This document shows positions 1-8,824 of a DNA stretch of 47,977 bases, piece after piece. The translations under genes and the position numbers were made by a program. The notes beneath the pieces are model-generated. The model did not search any database, was not told the origin of the DNA, and was given only the letters and a program-made list of their open reading frames with translations. Each line of letters opens with the position of its first letter. Position 1 is the stretch's first letter. This stretch comes from Fidelibacterota bacterium (GTDB lineage: Bacteria > Fidelibacterota > UBA8477), in contig JAIPJR010000005.1 of NCBI GenBank assembly GCA_021734045.1, forward strand, positions 1 to 47,977. Reading direction: 5' to 3'.

Positions 1-424
1 TCCGGATAAATGCCCGGATGGACTTCACCATTTTATCCACCGCCTGACCGGAAAATCCAGCCAGTTTCAGAATACCGTCCGCGAATTCCATGGGAATTTC
101 CGGCCGCTCGATTTCAAAGTCAGAAATCGTCCCCTTCACCTGGTTCACCACATTGTCCGTATTTTCCAACAGCGCCAAAACATCCCCCCGGGATTCAGGA
201 ATCAGCGTTTCGGTATAAAGTTGATTTTCAATCTCCCGCCGGAGAATATCTGCCTGGTGTTCAAGCTCGTTCACTTTATCCACACAGGCCAGAAATTCGG
301 CGTCACTGCCATGGAAGTAATTTTTAACTGCTTCGTAGAATACCATGCTGGACTCACTGGTATGATCCAGGAAATCGTCCATTTTATTCTCAAGCATTTT
401 TGTTTTTTTAAAAAGCGAAAGCAT
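1..424 (-). CDS. DUF47 / PhoU-like phosphate transport accessory protein (3' end outside window)
   Basis: The gene is read from ATG at 424 toward the window edge, giving 141 residues with no stop; the family is usually a little over 200 residues, so the C-terminus lies outside. The protein begins MLSLFKKTKM and is predicted all-helical, with the patterns VNELEHQADILRREIE and LENTDNVVNQVKGT, which fit the DUF47 (TIGR00153, PhoU-like) family. In other bacteria such proteins lie next to Pit-type low-affinity phosphate transporters and are thought to regulate them in the cytoplasm. The Ppx/GppA gene lies 35 bases upstream on the same strand, which supports a phosphate/polyphosphate role. A pit gene would be expected just outside the window. 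The family call is fairly sure; the exact role is inferred. Confidence 0.8.
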   Translation of the reverse strand, partial: MLSLFKKTKMLENKMDDFLDHTSESSMVFYEAVKNYFHGSDAEFLACVDKVNELEHQADILRREIENQLYTETLIPESRGDVLALLENTDNVVNQVKGTISDFEIERPEIPMEFADGILKLAGFSGQAVDKMVKSIRAFIR

Positions 425-459
425 GCCACGCTATCCTTTCTGCTCAACGCTCTGAATTT

Positions 460-1404
460 TTATTCATCCACATACCGGAACGCACGGCCGACCAAGCCCA
501 GCCGGTCAATTAATACGCCCAAACGCAATCCCGCATCACTCACCAGGAGCTCTGTGCTACCGAGCTTTTTCATGATTCCCTGAACAATCAAAACGCCGGC
601 GATAATAACATCCGCCCGATCGGGATGCAGACCGGGGATGGCTTTCCTGTCCCGCAGCGGTAAGGCTAAAAATTGTTCTCTCAGATTCTGGATATCTGAT
701 CGTGTCAATGTCGTCCCATGTATTTTCGCAGGGTTATACGGATCAAGACCTAAGCGGGTTGCAGCCAATGTGGTCACTGTTCCTCCCACACCCACCAGCA
801 CATCTGATTTTTGGAAATGAAGCGCGCTTAATTGTTCTTCAATTTCCCGTTCACATGCCAGTACCGCGCTGCGATTCGGTTGTTCGCCCCGGAGGTATTT
901 TTCTGTAAAACTAACCACTCCCAGCGCCACGCTCATACGCTCGTCCACATTCTGCTGCTTGCCGACGATGAATTCGGTACTGCCTCCACCGGTGTCAAAA
1001 ATACAATACCGCCGATTATCCAGTTGTTTTTGTAAAGCGCCCATCACTGCAACCTGCCCCAAACGCGCTTCCTCCTCACCGTCCAGGATTGATAGCGCGG
1101 GCAATCGCGCCGCGCGCAATTGGGTAAGAAATTCTGATGCATTTGTTGCGGTTCGAAGCGCCATGGTGCCGACGAGAAAGATTCTGTGTACATGTTTTGA
1201 TTTTAAGTCCCGCACCATCTGTGTCACGCGACGCTGTGTCCGCTGCATGGCCGTTGAGGAGAGGACACCATTCTGATCCAGCCCCTCGGAAAGACGCGTG
1301 ATTTCCACCCGTTCGTCCCTGGCGTAAATGCCCTGGGCATCATACTCAATGTACAGGTACTTAACTGAATTGGATCCGATATCAATGGTTGCTGCTTTTA
1401 ACAT
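460..1404 (-). CDS. Ppx/GppA family exopolyphosphatase / pppGpp phosphohydrolase
   Basis: This 314-residue protein is the short single-module form of the Ppx/GppA family, which releases phosphate from polyphosphate or converts pppGpp to ppGpp in the cytoplasm. The two phosphate-binding loops of the sugar kinase/actin-like fold are visible: DIGSNSVKYL near the N-terminus and DTGGGSTEFI at about residues 140-150. A GVGGTVTTLAA segment near residue 205 and a terminal SDAGLRLGVL are also family-like. The C-terminal HD-type extension of long Ppx proteins is absent. It lies 35 bases upstream of the DUF47 gene, so polyphosphate turnover is the likelier job, but sequence alone does not separate Ppx from GppA. 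The start is ATG at 1404. Confidence 0.88.
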   Translation of the reverse strand: MLKAATIDIGSNSVKYLYIEYDAQGIYARDERVEITRLSEGLDQNGVLSSTAMQRTQRRVTQMVRDLKSKHVHRIFLVGTMALRTATNASEFLTQLRAARLPALSILDGEEEARLGQVAVMGALQKQLDNRRYCIFDTGGGSTEFIVGKQQNVDERMSVALGVVSFTEKYLRGEQPNRSAVLACEREIEEQLSALHFQKSDVLVGVGGTVTTLAATRLGLDPYNPAKIHGTTLTRSDIQNLREQFLALPLRDRKAIPGLHPDRADVIIAGVLIVQGIMKKLGSTELLVSDAGLRLGVLIDRLGLVGRAFRYVDE

Positions 1405-1469
1405 AGCAACCTATAAGATAATCAAAGCTGTGATTTTATCCCCCTACTAATTCCTAACAATCCCGGAAA

Positions 1470-2729
1470 TTAGCTGGAAATTAGCCGGTATTTTCGGCCG
1501 ACTCTGTGGAATTGCTCCAAACAAAAGTCCAATTGATCCCGGGTATGGGTGGCCATGTAGCTGGTGCGGAGCAGGGAACGACCTTTAGGAACGGCGGGCG
1601 ATATGACCGGATTGGTGTACACGCCGGTTTCCAGCAACGTGCGCCACATGCTAAAAGTCCGCCGGTCTTCCCCCACAATAATGGGAATAATGGGACTTTC
1701 GCTGGCGCCGGTATCAAAGCCCATCTTTTCAAATTCAGCCTTCATGTACCGGCAGTTTTTCCAGAGTTTTTCGCGCCGTTCCGGCTCAGATTGGACAATT
1801 TCCAGCGCCTTCATCACCGTGGCAACTATGGCGGGTGGTAATGAAGCTGTGAATATCATGGTGCGCGTGTGGTGCTTCAGGTAATCAATCACCACATGAT
1901 CACCGGCAATAAATCCGCCCAGCCCGGCAAGTGACTTACTGAAGGTCCCCATAATCAGATCGGTCTCATCCGTAACGCCGAAATGGGCAGCCGTACCCTC
2001 ACCATTGGGTCCCAGGACACCCAGTGAATGGGCATCATCCACCATCACCCGGGCGCCATACTGACGCGCCAAATGTATCACTTCGGGCAGGTTGATAATG
2101 TCGCCCTCCATACTGAATATTCCGTCAGTGACGATCAAGCGTCCTTTATCCACATGAGCCTTGGTTAGTTTTGCCTCCAGATCAACCATGTCGTTGTGCT
2201 GAAACCGGGACACCATGGCACGGCTGAAGCGTATACCATCAACAATGGAGGCATGATTCAGTGCATCGGTAAAAAGTGTATCGCTCGGCCCCACCGTGGC
2301 AGCAATCACACCTAAGTTCACCCCGAAACCCGTTGAGAATACCAGTGCCTTCTCTTTCCCGACGAATTTAGCTAACCGGGCTTCCAGTTCTTCGTGTAGT
2401 ACCGTATTACCATTCAAAAAGCGGCTACCGGTCAAACCGGCACCATATTTTTGCAAAGCCTCAACTCCGGCTTCAATTACCTGAGGGTGATTGGTTAACC
2501 CGAGATAATTATTGGAGCCCAGCATCACCACTTTTTTACCATCCAGCGTTACCTCCGTAGCCTGGGTGTCCTCCATGGGCAAAAAGTAGGGATAATACCC
2601 TAACGCCCGGGCCGTATTGGCGCGGGTGAAAGCGTACATCTTGGTAAATACATCGGGGTAGCGGGAAAGGCGACGGCGTGTTGTGGCAATTACTTTTTGT
2701 TTTACGACTTCGCTTAGTTCAAGAAACAT
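1470..2729 (-). CDS. spt: PLP-dependent alpha-oxoamine synthase, probably serine palmitoyltransferase
   Basis: This 419-residue enzyme belongs to the alpha-oxoamine synthase group, which condenses an amino acid with an acyl-CoA. Visible features are the GSNNYLGL motif (71-78), the cofactor-binding DDAHSLGVLG (231-240) and the Schiff-base lysine K265 in GTFSKSLAGLGGF. The last motif and the N-terminal YYPYFLPME segment resemble serine palmitoyltransferases of Bacteroidota more than BioF or glycine C-acetyltransferase (Kbl). If so, it makes 3-ketodihydrosphingosine from serine and palmitoyl-CoA, the first sphingolipid step. No other sphingolipid gene is recognisable here. The ATG at 2729 follows a strong GGGAGGATGTC ribosome site. 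It lies 51 bases downstream of a small unknown gene, probably in one transcript. Kbl or BioF cannot be fully excluded. Confidence 0.82.
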   Translation of the reverse strand: MFLELSEVVKQKVIATTRRRLSRYPDVFTKMYAFTRANTARALGYYPYFLPMEDTQATEVTLDGKKVVMLGSNNYLGLTNHPQVIEAGVEALQKYGAGLTGSRFLNGNTVLHEELEARLAKFVGKEKALVFSTGFGVNLGVIAATVGPSDTLFTDALNHASIVDGIRFSRAMVSRFQHNDMVDLEAKLTKAHVDKGRLIVTDGIFSMEGDIINLPEVIHLARQYGARVMVDDAHSLGVLGPNGEGTAAHFGVTDETDLIMGTFSKSLAGLGGFIAGDHVVIDYLKHHTRTMIFTASLPPAIVATVMKALEIVQSEPERREKLWKNCRYMKAEFEKMGFDTGASESPIIPIIVGEDRRTFSMWRTLLETGVYTNPVISPAVPKGRSLLRTSYMATHTRDQLDFCLEQFHRVGRKYRLISS

Positions 2730-2780
2730 GACATCCTCCCAAAATGGTTTAAACCGTTGAATAAATCAAACGGAGGATAT

Positions 2781-3161
2781 CTAAATTCTCAGCACCAAGG
2801 TTTTTTGGGAAAAGTGTGCAGGGAAGAAACGGGGACGTTTGTCCGTGCGCTGCTTGCGCTCATCCATTAATCGCGCTTTACAAAATGCACGGTAATCCCG
2901 AATTACCGTGCGGGGAATCTGTAATTCATCCAGAATCTGCTCCAGAAATTTGTAAAACTCGTCCAGATGAACATCGTAATGCCAGTGATCTGAAAAGGCT
3001 TTCATCCACTGTTTTTCGGAAAGCAGTACGGCTCGCATGCGTTGGTACTTGAGCAGATTACGGGGCGAGGCGTGGAAATAGCGCCACCAGTGGGTACTCA
3101 TTCGTAACCACCGTAAATAGGCGAAGGAGCGTCTCATGTGAATTTTGTAAAAGGTCGCCAT
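2781..3161 (-). CDS. small basic protein of unknown function
   Basis: I do not recognise this 126-residue protein. It is rich in Arg, Lys, Trp, His and Tyr (for example RRSFAYLRWLRMSTHWWRYF) and has no signal peptide or clear membrane span. Its predicted helices carry many aromatic-basic pairs, which could fit a nucleic-acid-binding or membrane-surface protein, but this is speculation. The start at ATG 3161 has an AGAGGT ribosome site 6 bases upstream. It lies 51 bases ahead of the serine-palmitoyltransferase-like gene on the same strand and is probably cotranscribed with it. Across an intergenic region of about 136 bases the PhyH gene is divergent. I consider it a real gene because of its ribosome site, spacing and the lack of a better frame. 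Confidence 0.6.
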   Translation of the reverse strand: MATFYKIHMRRSFAYLRWLRMSTHWWRYFHASPRNLLKYQRMRAVLLSEKQWMKAFSDHWHYDVHLDEFYKFLEQILDELQIPRTVIRDYRAFCKARLMDERKQRTDKRPRFFPAHFSQKTLVLRI

Positions 3162-3215
3162 TTCACTACCTCTGAAGCGGAAAATTAGTGTATCATCCGT
3201 CTTGCTGAAAGATAA

Positions 3216-3244
3216 TTTCGATTCATGACGTTTTTGGATATAAT
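3216..3244 (+). promoter_or_regulatory. candidate sigma70 promoter for the PhyH gene
   Basis: A perfect TATAAT lies at 3239-3244 with a weak TTTCGA at 3216-3221, 17 bases upstream. It sits about 50 bases before the ATG of the dioxygenase gene in the divergent region. The -10 element is good but the -35 is poor, so this is tentative. Confidence 0.4.
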
Positions 3245-3297
3245 TGCTGCAAAGAAACCAACCACACCGGTAAATAGGATAACAATAAAGGATAAAA

Positions 3298-4098
3298 ATG
3301 AATCATCACCTGCCTGATTTAACCGTCCCATATCCAATCAGTTCACATCAAGTGGCAGAATTTCAGCAGCATGGCTTCCTCTTTCTCTCTCAAGTTTTGT
3401 CAGCAGAAGAGTTGGACGCTTACCGCAGGGTAATTGATGCCGTGGTGCAGGTGCGAACGAAACATGACACAAGGACGCTGGCGGAAAAAACACCCTACGA
3501 GCAGGCATTGACCCAATGTGGACATCTATGGTCGGAATTTCAGGAGGTTGAGAAGCTTACCTGTAGTCCTCGTCTGGGCGGGATTGCCAGAGATTTACTT
3601 CGGGCGGAGCAGGTTCGCTTATGGCACGATCAGGCGCTGTACAAACAACCCGGAGGCCGGGGAACCGATCCCCACATTGATATGGCGTACTGGCCCATGT
3701 TGGACCGGGTGGCCGGGACAATCTGGATTGCCCTGGAATCGGTGACGCTAACCATGGGGGCGATGCAATTCGTTCCCGGTTCACATCGAATCAATTGGGA
3801 TATTAATGACTTTACAATCCGTGAGGATACAAACCTCATGGACGCGATTCCCGCTGCATTTCGCCAAAAACCTGTTGGGTTTGACCTGAATCCGGGCGAT
3901 GCCACATTTCATCATGGGATGACGGTTCACTATACCGGTCCGAATCACTCCGACCGGATTCGGAAGGGGATGACTGTTATCTATTACCCGGACGGCGTAC
4001 GATTCAACGCCCATTCGCCGATGGGAGACCACCACTGCGCGGCTGGAACGCCACATGGTGAGCCGATTCGAACCCCAAAAAACCCGGTCATTGCGTGA
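3298..4098 (+). CDS. phytanoyl-CoA dioxygenase (PhyH) family Fe(II)/2-oxoglutarate oxygenase
   Basis: This 266-residue cytoplasmic protein has the PhyH double-stranded beta-helix pattern. The iron-binding HxD pair is H126 and D128 in DPHIDMAYW, the distal histidine is probably H211 in HHGMTVHYTGPN, and R222 fits the 2-oxoglutarate carboxylate ligand. Members hydroxylate diverse lipids and small molecules with O2 and 2-oxoglutarate, so the substrate cannot be read from sequence. Nearby lipid genes (an alpha-oxoamine synthase upstream, beta-oxidation downstream) make a lipid substrate possible, by inference only. The ATG at 3298 follows an AAGGATAAAA ribosome site. The gene is convergent with the peroxiredoxin gene, with only 7 bases between stop codons and no obvious terminator. 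Confidence 0.85.
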   Translation: MNHHLPDLTVPYPISSHQVAEFQQHGFLFLSQVLSAEELDAYRRVIDAVVQVRTKHDTRTLAEKTPYEQALTQCGHLWSEFQEVEKLTCSPRLGGIARDLLRAEQVRLWHDQALYKQPGGRGTDPHIDMAYWPMLDRVAGTIWIALESVTLTMGAMQFVPGSHRINWDINDFTIREDTNLMDAIPAAFRQKPVGFDLNPGDATFHHGMTVHYTGPNHSDRIRKGMTVIYYPDGVRFNAHSPMGDHHCAAGTPHGEPIRTPKNPVIA

Positions 4099-4105
4099 AA
4101 ATCCA

Positions 4106-4603
4106 CTATTTCAATGTGGTCAGATCCGCCAGGATAGTTTCGGCATGCTCACTTACACTAACCTTGGGATAAATTTTGGCGATTTTTCCATCTTCATCTA
4201 CGATGAAGGTCTTACGAGAGGCCATGAACAAGCCTTTGGTACCGTACGCTTTACTGGCTGATTTATCCGTATCCGAAAGCAATGTGAAGGGCAAGTCATA
4301 CTTCTTTTTAAACGCGATGTGCGATTCGCGGTCATCATAACTAATCCCAAAAACCGTGACACCCAATTTCTCAAATTCACTGAAGCTGTCACGAAACGCG
4401 CAGGCCTCTGTGGTGCAACCGGGAGTGTCATCCTTGGGGTAGAAATAGACCACAACCATTTGCCCCTGATAATCCGAGAGACGGTACATCTTCCCATCAT
4501 CACCCGGCAAGTTGAAATCGGGTGCCGGATCGCCAATTTTTAAACCGTCGCCCCCCAATAATACCCCGATTCCAATTATGAGTGTAAGTCCTGTCTTTAA
4601 CAT
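4106..4603 (-). CDS. bcp: exported peroxiredoxin of the BCP/PrxQ (AhpC-TSA) family
   Basis: The 165-residue product reduces hydroperoxides through cysteine chemistry. The peroxidatic cysteine is C63 and the resolving cysteine C68 in [14 protein letters not shown], the five-residue spacing typical of atypical two-Cys BCP/PrxQ proteins. PAPDFNLP and [11 protein letters not shown] are also canonical. The first 20 residues, [20 protein letters not shown], form a hydrophobic segment that ordinary cytoplasmic BCP lacks, so it is probably exported or membrane-anchored. I chose ATG 4603 because AGAAGGAGATATC lies directly before it; an upstream in-frame ATG at 4627 would extend the protein by 8 residues that include the ribosome site. 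The electron donor is unknown; the TlpA-type thioredoxin at 16125 is one candidate in this window. Confidence 0.9.
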   Translation of the reverse strand: MLKTGLTLIIGIGVLLGGDGLKIGDPAPDFNLPGDDGKMYRLSDYQGQMVVVYFYPKDDTPGCTTEACAFRDSFSEFEKLGVTVFGISYDDRESHIAFKKKYDLPFTLLSDTDKSASKAYGTKGLFMASRKTFIVDEDGKIAKIYPKVSVSEHAETILADLTTLK

Positions 4604-4686
4604 GATATCTCCTTCTCCGCTGAACATTTATATACGACTAATATAATCCTATTTATTTGTGAGAACAGGCCCGACTCCGATCTCAT

Positions 4687-4705
4687 CTGTGATTATATTC
4701 CACAG
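4687..4705. promoter_or_regulatory. CTGTG-N9-CACAG inverted repeat in a divergent promoter region
   Basis: Between the peroxiredoxin and lipoprotein genes, CTGTG and CACAG form an inverted repeat. A further direct copy CTGTGAT lies at 4718-4724, 31 bases from the first copy, about three helical turns. It resembles a CRP/FNR-type box, but the spacer is one base longer than the usual TGTGA-N6-TCACA. It may be a regulator site for one or both genes; it is unproven. Confidence 0.3.
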
Positions 4706-4741
4706 CTAGCAATCAACCTGTGATCTTAGTCAGGAGCGCCA

Positions 4742-5200
4742 ATGACCAATTCGCAGAAACAGGGTAAAGTTCTACACACACTGGTGATGAGCATGATGAG
4801 TGGCGTCGTGTTATTTGGGGCATGCACCGCCGATACACCGGAAATTTATCGCATCCGGAATTCACAAAACCACCCCACCACCTTCCGGCAAATCTCCCAA
4901 TCAGCCCAGACAGAAGCGGGCAGGACAATCGCCACTTTTCAATTTGAAGATGAACAATCTACCCGACTGGAAATCACACTGGAATTCAAAAAAGCGGTCC
5001 CGCCGGAATTTACCGATGGCTCCTTCCATTTGATAATGGGTGGAGAGAACCACCGGGGTATTGTTTCGCCGGTAAATTTTCGCTATCTGGGTGGTCAGGG
5101 TGACGGGGTGAGCGTGGGTGGTGATTTTCAATTTTCCACATCCGGGTCCCAGTACCGGTTTCATCTTCCATTAACATCCATGAACACGTTTGGTTATTAA
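4742..5200 (+). CDS. small lipoprotein of unknown function
   Basis: The 152-residue product begins with a basic stretch and a hydrophobic core ending in the lipobox VLFGAC, so C28 is probably lipidated after signal peptidase II cleavage. The mature part, about 124 residues, is rich in beta-prone segments (TRLEITLEFKKAV, SFHLIMGGENHRGIV, GGDFQFSTSGSQYRFHLPL) and looks like a small beta-sandwich. I do not recognise the family. The ATG at 4742 follows a good CAGGAG ribosome site. It appears monocistronic: a divergent peroxiredoxin gene lies upstream and a strong terminator lies about 45 bases after its stop codon. Confidence 0.65.
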   Translation: MTNSQKQGKVLHTLVMSMMSGVVLFGACTADTPEIYRIRNSQNHPTTFRQISQSAQTEAGRTIATFQFEDEQSTRLEITLEFKKAVPPEFTDGSFHLIMGGENHRGIVSPVNFRYLGGQGDGVSVGGDFQFSTSGSQYRFHLPLTSMNTFGY

Positions 5201-5245
5201 TTTTACACCCGATAGCGCGTCAACCTTTTCTGCCCAGTGGATATG

Positions 5246-5276
5246 AAAAAGCCCCCTTTGGGCAGGGGGCTTTTTT
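5246..5276. terminator. bidirectional rho-independent terminator
   Basis: AAAAAGCCCCCT and AGGGGGCTTTTTT form a 12-base GC-rich stem with a loop of about six bases, flanked by A and T runs, so it can work on both strands. It sits between the convergent lipoprotein gene and the end of the fatty-acid degradation operon. It is the clearest terminator in the window. Confidence 0.9.
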
Positions 5277-5308
5277 GAGGAGGGAATTAGGAATTCCGCA
5301 CACAGGGA

Positions 5309-7657
5309 TTAGTTCCGTAACGGCTTCCCCTTTTTCAACATAAAGGCAATCCGGTCCTGTGATTTTGGCTCTCCAACCAGGGAAACAAAAGCCTCTCGCT
5401 CAAGGTCCAGCAGATATTGTTCATCCACCGGTGATAACGGACCACCTTTTTCACCACCGGTTAGCACGTAAGCCAATTTCCCGGCAATTTTGGCATCATG
5501 TGGCGAAATCTGATGCGCCTTAACCATATTCATGATGGTCCCTTCGAACGCTAGATATCCGCCGGGGCCCGGTAGAATAATGTCCGCCCGCATTTCGGGC
5601 GCTACATAACCTTCAGCCATTGCCAGTGCCTCCCGTTTCGCCACTGCGACGTGATGATCGCCATTCACGACAATCTTATCGGTTTTGGTTAAATAACCCA
5701 ACGCCACCGCCTCTTTTGCTGAGGAGGACACCCGGGCAAAGCCAACCACTTCAAAGGCTTTCTGTGCGATGGGGAAAGGACCGGTACGCGCTTTGGCCAG
5801 CTTATCCGAAAGTTTCAGCAGCATGCGAAGATTCCCACCACCACCGGGTATGAGCCCCACACCCACTTCAACCAAACCGGTATAGAGTTCGGCGGCAGCT
5901 ACAATGCGATCGACCGCACCAATTGTCTCATATCCCCCACCCAAAGCCATGCCATGGGGCGCCGCCACCACTGGGAATGGGGCAAATCGCAATTTCTGCA
6001 GGGCATCCTGCATGGCTTTGCTCATCTGTTCAATAGCCTCCCAATCTTCCCGCTGAGCGGCTTCCAGGATCATATTCAGGTTTGCACCGGCACTGAAATG
6101 CGTCGCCTCTGTAGCAATCACCAATCCTTTAAAACCGTTCTCCGTCACCCAGTCTACTGCATCGGCGTACATCTGAATAATGGAGCCATCAATGGGATTC
6201 ATGGTAGGCTGCAGAATGGAATGGGTCTCTACCGCGGCAATCCCTTCCCCCAAATCCAGCAGCGAGGCTGACCAGGATTTCTTAATGAGACCACCGCTTC
6301 GTTTAATCAGTTGAAAATCGGTTGACAATGCATGTGTGGGCACGGACATCATTTTACCGGCATTCACATCATAGAATGTCTTCTGCTTGCCATCGTAGCA
6401 GTAAAATGAGTCCACACCCTTTTTCAACATCTCCTGTACCCATTCGGGGACCTTCTGTCCCTCAGATTTCATGCGCTTCACTGTCTCGGCAACCCCCAGC
6501 GCATCCCAGGTTTCGAAGGGTCCAAGCTCCCAGCCGAATCCCCAGCGCATGGCATTGTCAATATTCACAATATCATCTGCTGCTTCGGGAATTCGGTTGG
6601 CGGAATAGCGTAAAATGCCACTGATTAGCTGCCAGAGAAAGGTACCAGCCACATCGTCATTTTTTATCAGTGCTTTCAGTTTACCCGGCAGGTACATCTC
6701 CCCTTTTGCTACCCGCACCGCATCAAATTTCCGCTTCTGCTGCGGCTCAAAGGCCATGGATTCCAGATTCAGTGCCAATATGGTTTTTTTATCAACTTTG
6801 TGATAAAAACCCTTCTTCGTCTTTTGCCCCAGCCATTTGTTTTCGATCATCTGCATTAGATAAGGCGGCACTTTGAAAAGCTCGCGCTCTTCATCATCGG
6901 TGCATTTTTCATAGGCTGTGTTGGATACAAACGCCAGTGTATCCAAGCCCACCACATCAGCGGTGCGAAAGGTAGCGCTCTTGGGGTGTCCGATAATGGT
7001 TCCAGTGAGCGCGTCCACCTCCGGCACACTTAATCGCTTTTGCTGCGCCAGTTTCAGCGTCAGCATCATACCGTACACACCAATACGATTGGCGACAAAG
7101 TTTGGTGTGTCCTTGGCCCATACCACACCCTTCCCCAATACATCTTCTAAGAAACCGGCCATGGATTTCATCACCGCCGGATCACTCTTCTCGCCCGGTA
7201 CCAGTTCCACCAGCTTCATATAGCGCGGCGGATTAAAAAAGTGGGTAATAAAGAAGCGTTTCTGTACATCATCCGGCATCTCCGCCACCAAATCACTCAC
7301 CTGCAACCCTGATGTGTTACTGGTGAGGATCGCGCTTTTTTTCATCTTGGGGATGATTTTCTTGTACAGGCCGTGCTTCCAGTCCAGGCGTTCTGCAATG
7401 ACTTCAATCACCCAGTCCGCTTCAGCGATTTTATCCAAGTGATCATCGTAATTGCAGGGGGTAACGAGTTCTACCGTTTTGGGATTATAGTAAGGGCTGG
7501 GTTTGAGACTGGTAGAAGCTGCAATGCCCTTCTCGGCAATTTCCTGCGTCATGTCAAAGGCGTAGCTGGGAATCCCGGCATTGGACAGGTGCGCGGCAAT
7601 TTGCCCACCCATGACGCCGGTCCCCAGAACAGCGACCTTTTCAATCTTTAGAGTCAT
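5309..7657 (-). CDS. fadN: 3-hydroxyacyl-CoA dehydrogenase / enoyl-CoA hydratase (FadN type)
   Basis: This 782-residue bifunctional enzyme hydrates trans-2-enoyl-CoA and oxidises 3-hydroxyacyl-CoA in beta-oxidation. The dehydrogenase comes first: a Rossmann loop at residues 9-18 (AVLGTGVMGG), then FITHFFNPPRYMKLVELV and the dehydrogenase C-domain through about residue 430. The hydratase (crotonase) domain follows, from about residue 465 to 690, with oxyanion-hole elements THFSAGANL and GMALGGGYE. This order and length match Bacillus FadN (YusL) rather than E. coli FadB. The start was moved to ATG 7657, only 2 bases after the thiolase stop; the longer reading frame would run 129 bases back into the thiolase gene. 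It is the last gene of the fad operon and ends ahead of a strong terminator. Confidence 0.95.
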   Translation of the reverse strand: MTLKIEKVAVLGTGVMGGQIAAHLSNAGIPSYAFDMTQEIAEKGIAASTSLKPSPYYNPKTVELVTPCNYDDHLDKIAEADWVIEVIAERLDWKHGLYKKIIPKMKKSAILTSNTSGLQVSDLVAEMPDDVQKRFFITHFFNPPRYMKLVELVPGEKSDPAVMKSMAGFLEDVLGKGVVWAKDTPNFVANRIGVYGMMLTLKLAQQKRLSVPEVDALTGTIIGHPKSATFRTADVVGLDTLAFVSNTAYEKCTDDEERELFKVPPYLMQMIENKWLGQKTKKGFYHKVDKKTILALNLESMAFEPQQKRKFDAVRVAKGEMYLPGKLKALIKNDDVAGTFLWQLISGILRYSANRIPEAADDIVNIDNAMRWGFGWELGPFETWDALGVAETVKRMKSEGQKVPEWVQEMLKKGVDSFYCYDGKQKTFYDVNAGKMMSVPTHALSTDFQLIKRSGGLIKKSWSASLLDLGEGIAAVETHSILQPTMNPIDGSIIQMYADAVDWVTENGFKGLVIATEATHFSAGANLNMILEAAQREDWEAIEQMSKAMQDALQKLRFAPFPVVAAPHGMALGGGYETIGAVDRIVAAAELYTGLVEVGVGLIPGGGGNLRMLLKLSDKLAKARTGPFPIAQKAFEVVGFARVSSSAKEAVALGYLTKTDKIVVNGDHHVAVAKREALAMAEGYVAPEMRADIILPGPGGYLAFEGTIMNMVKAHQISPHDAKIAGKLAYVLTGGEKGGPLSPVDEQYLLDLEREAFVSLVGEPKSQDRIAFMLKKGKPLRN

Positions 7658-7659
7658 GG

Positions 7660-8796
7660 CTATACCCTTTCCAGAATCGTCGCAATTCCCTGGCCGGTTC
7701 CGATACACATGGTGGCCAGCCCGCGTTTTGCATCCTGTTGTTCCATGACATTTATGAGCGTGGCCATAATTCTGGCACCGGAACAACCCAGCGGATGTCC
7801 CAGGGCGATGGCACCACCGTTGAGGTTAATTTTCTCTGCTGGCCAGTTTCCCTTGCGAATGACATAGAGGGACTGGGCAGCAAACGCTTCATTGAGTTCG
7901 ATAACATCAATATCACTCATCTTCAACCCGGCATGTGCCAGGGCTCTTTCGGTAGCCGGTAAGGGACCGGCACCCATAACCACTGGATTTACACCACCTA
8001 CCCCCCGGCTCACGATTTTGGCGCGCGGTGTCAGGCCCAGTTCCTTCGCTTTGGTATTGCTCATAATGAGCAACGCGGCAGCACCGAAAGTAATGGGACT
8101 TGATGTGGCGGCGGTGATGGTGCCGTCACCTAAAAAGGCGGGTTTCAGGGATTTAATCTTTTCAACATCCGGCTCACGTGGTCCCTCATCCCGGGTAACT
8201 TTGACGCCATTTAACTCGATGGGAACCACCTCATTATCGAACCGTCCGTTTTCCCAGGCATCCAGCGCTTTCTTATGGCTGGCGATGGCAAATTCTTCCT
8301 GGTCTTCGCGACTGATTTTCAGCTCTTTGGCAAGATTCTCTGCTGTCTCACCCATTCCCATGTAATAGCCCAGCTTGTAGAGTTTGGGATTGAAGTCCGG
8401 GTTATAACCACCCATGGGCACGCCGAACATATCTTCCACACCGGCGGCAATTCCCATTTCCAGGTCACCAGCCAAAATCGCCTGACTTAACTGATGCGCT
8501 GCATCCATGGATGATCCGCAAAAGCGGTTCACCACTTTTCCGGTAGATTCCACCGGCATTCCGGCCAAAATCCCCACACCTTTGGCCATGAGCATTCCCT
8601 GACTGGCTTCCGGGAATGCGCATCCCAACACCATATCTTCGATGGCTTCAGGTTTTACAGCCGGATTACGCTCGAATAGCGCCCGCACAACGGTGGCAGT
8701 TACTTCATCAGGGCGCATGCCCATCATTTTGCCTTTTTTCACGCCAATCGGGCTGCGGACAGCATCTACGATTACACTATAACGGTCACTCATCAT
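7660..8796 (-). CDS. fadA: acetyl-CoA C-acyltransferase (3-ketoacyl-CoA thiolase)
   Basis: The 378-residue thiolase cleaves 3-ketoacyl-CoA with CoA to give acetyl-CoA and a shortened acyl-CoA. The nucleophilic cysteine lies in NRFCGSSMDAAHQ at about residue 92, NEAFAAQS carries the Asn of the oxyanion site, and GGAIALGHPLGCSGAR and CIGTGQG give the catalytic His and the second Cys. The family and its position fit the FadA partner of FadN. Two adjacent ATG codons start the frame at 8796 and 8793, with GGGAGA close upstream. It lies 28 bases after the acyl-CoA dehydrogenase and 2 bases before fadN, so the operon is tight. Confidence 0.94.
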   Translation of the reverse strand: MMSDRYSVIVDAVRSPIGVKKGKMMGMRPDEVTATVVRALFERNPAVKPEAIEDMVLGCAFPEASQGMLMAKGVGILAGMPVESTGKVVNRFCGSSMDAAHQLSQAILAGDLEMGIAAGVEDMFGVPMGGYNPDFNPKLYKLGYYMGMGETAENLAKELKISREDQEEFAIASHKKALDAWENGRFDNEVVPIELNGVKVTRDEGPREPDVEKIKSLKPAFLGDGTITAATSSPITFGAAALLIMSNTKAKELGLTPRAKIVSRGVGGVNPVVMGAGPLPATERALAHAGLKMSDIDVIELNEAFAAQSLYVIRKGNWPAEKINLNGGAIALGHPLGCSGARIMATLINVMEQQDAKRGLATMCIGTGQGIATILERV

Positions 8797-8824
8797 TCAA
8801 TCTCCCATGTAAAATTTTTCTCAC

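Noticed and set aside
4628-4660. TATAAT at 4642-4647 as promoter of the lipoprotein gene
   Set aside because: No acceptable -35 element is found 15-19 bases upstream, and the distance to the start codon is nearly 100 bases.
7658-7786. 43-residue N-terminal extension of FadN
   Set aside because: It lies within the thiolase gene in another frame, and the ATG at 7657 sits right at the Rossmann domain start.
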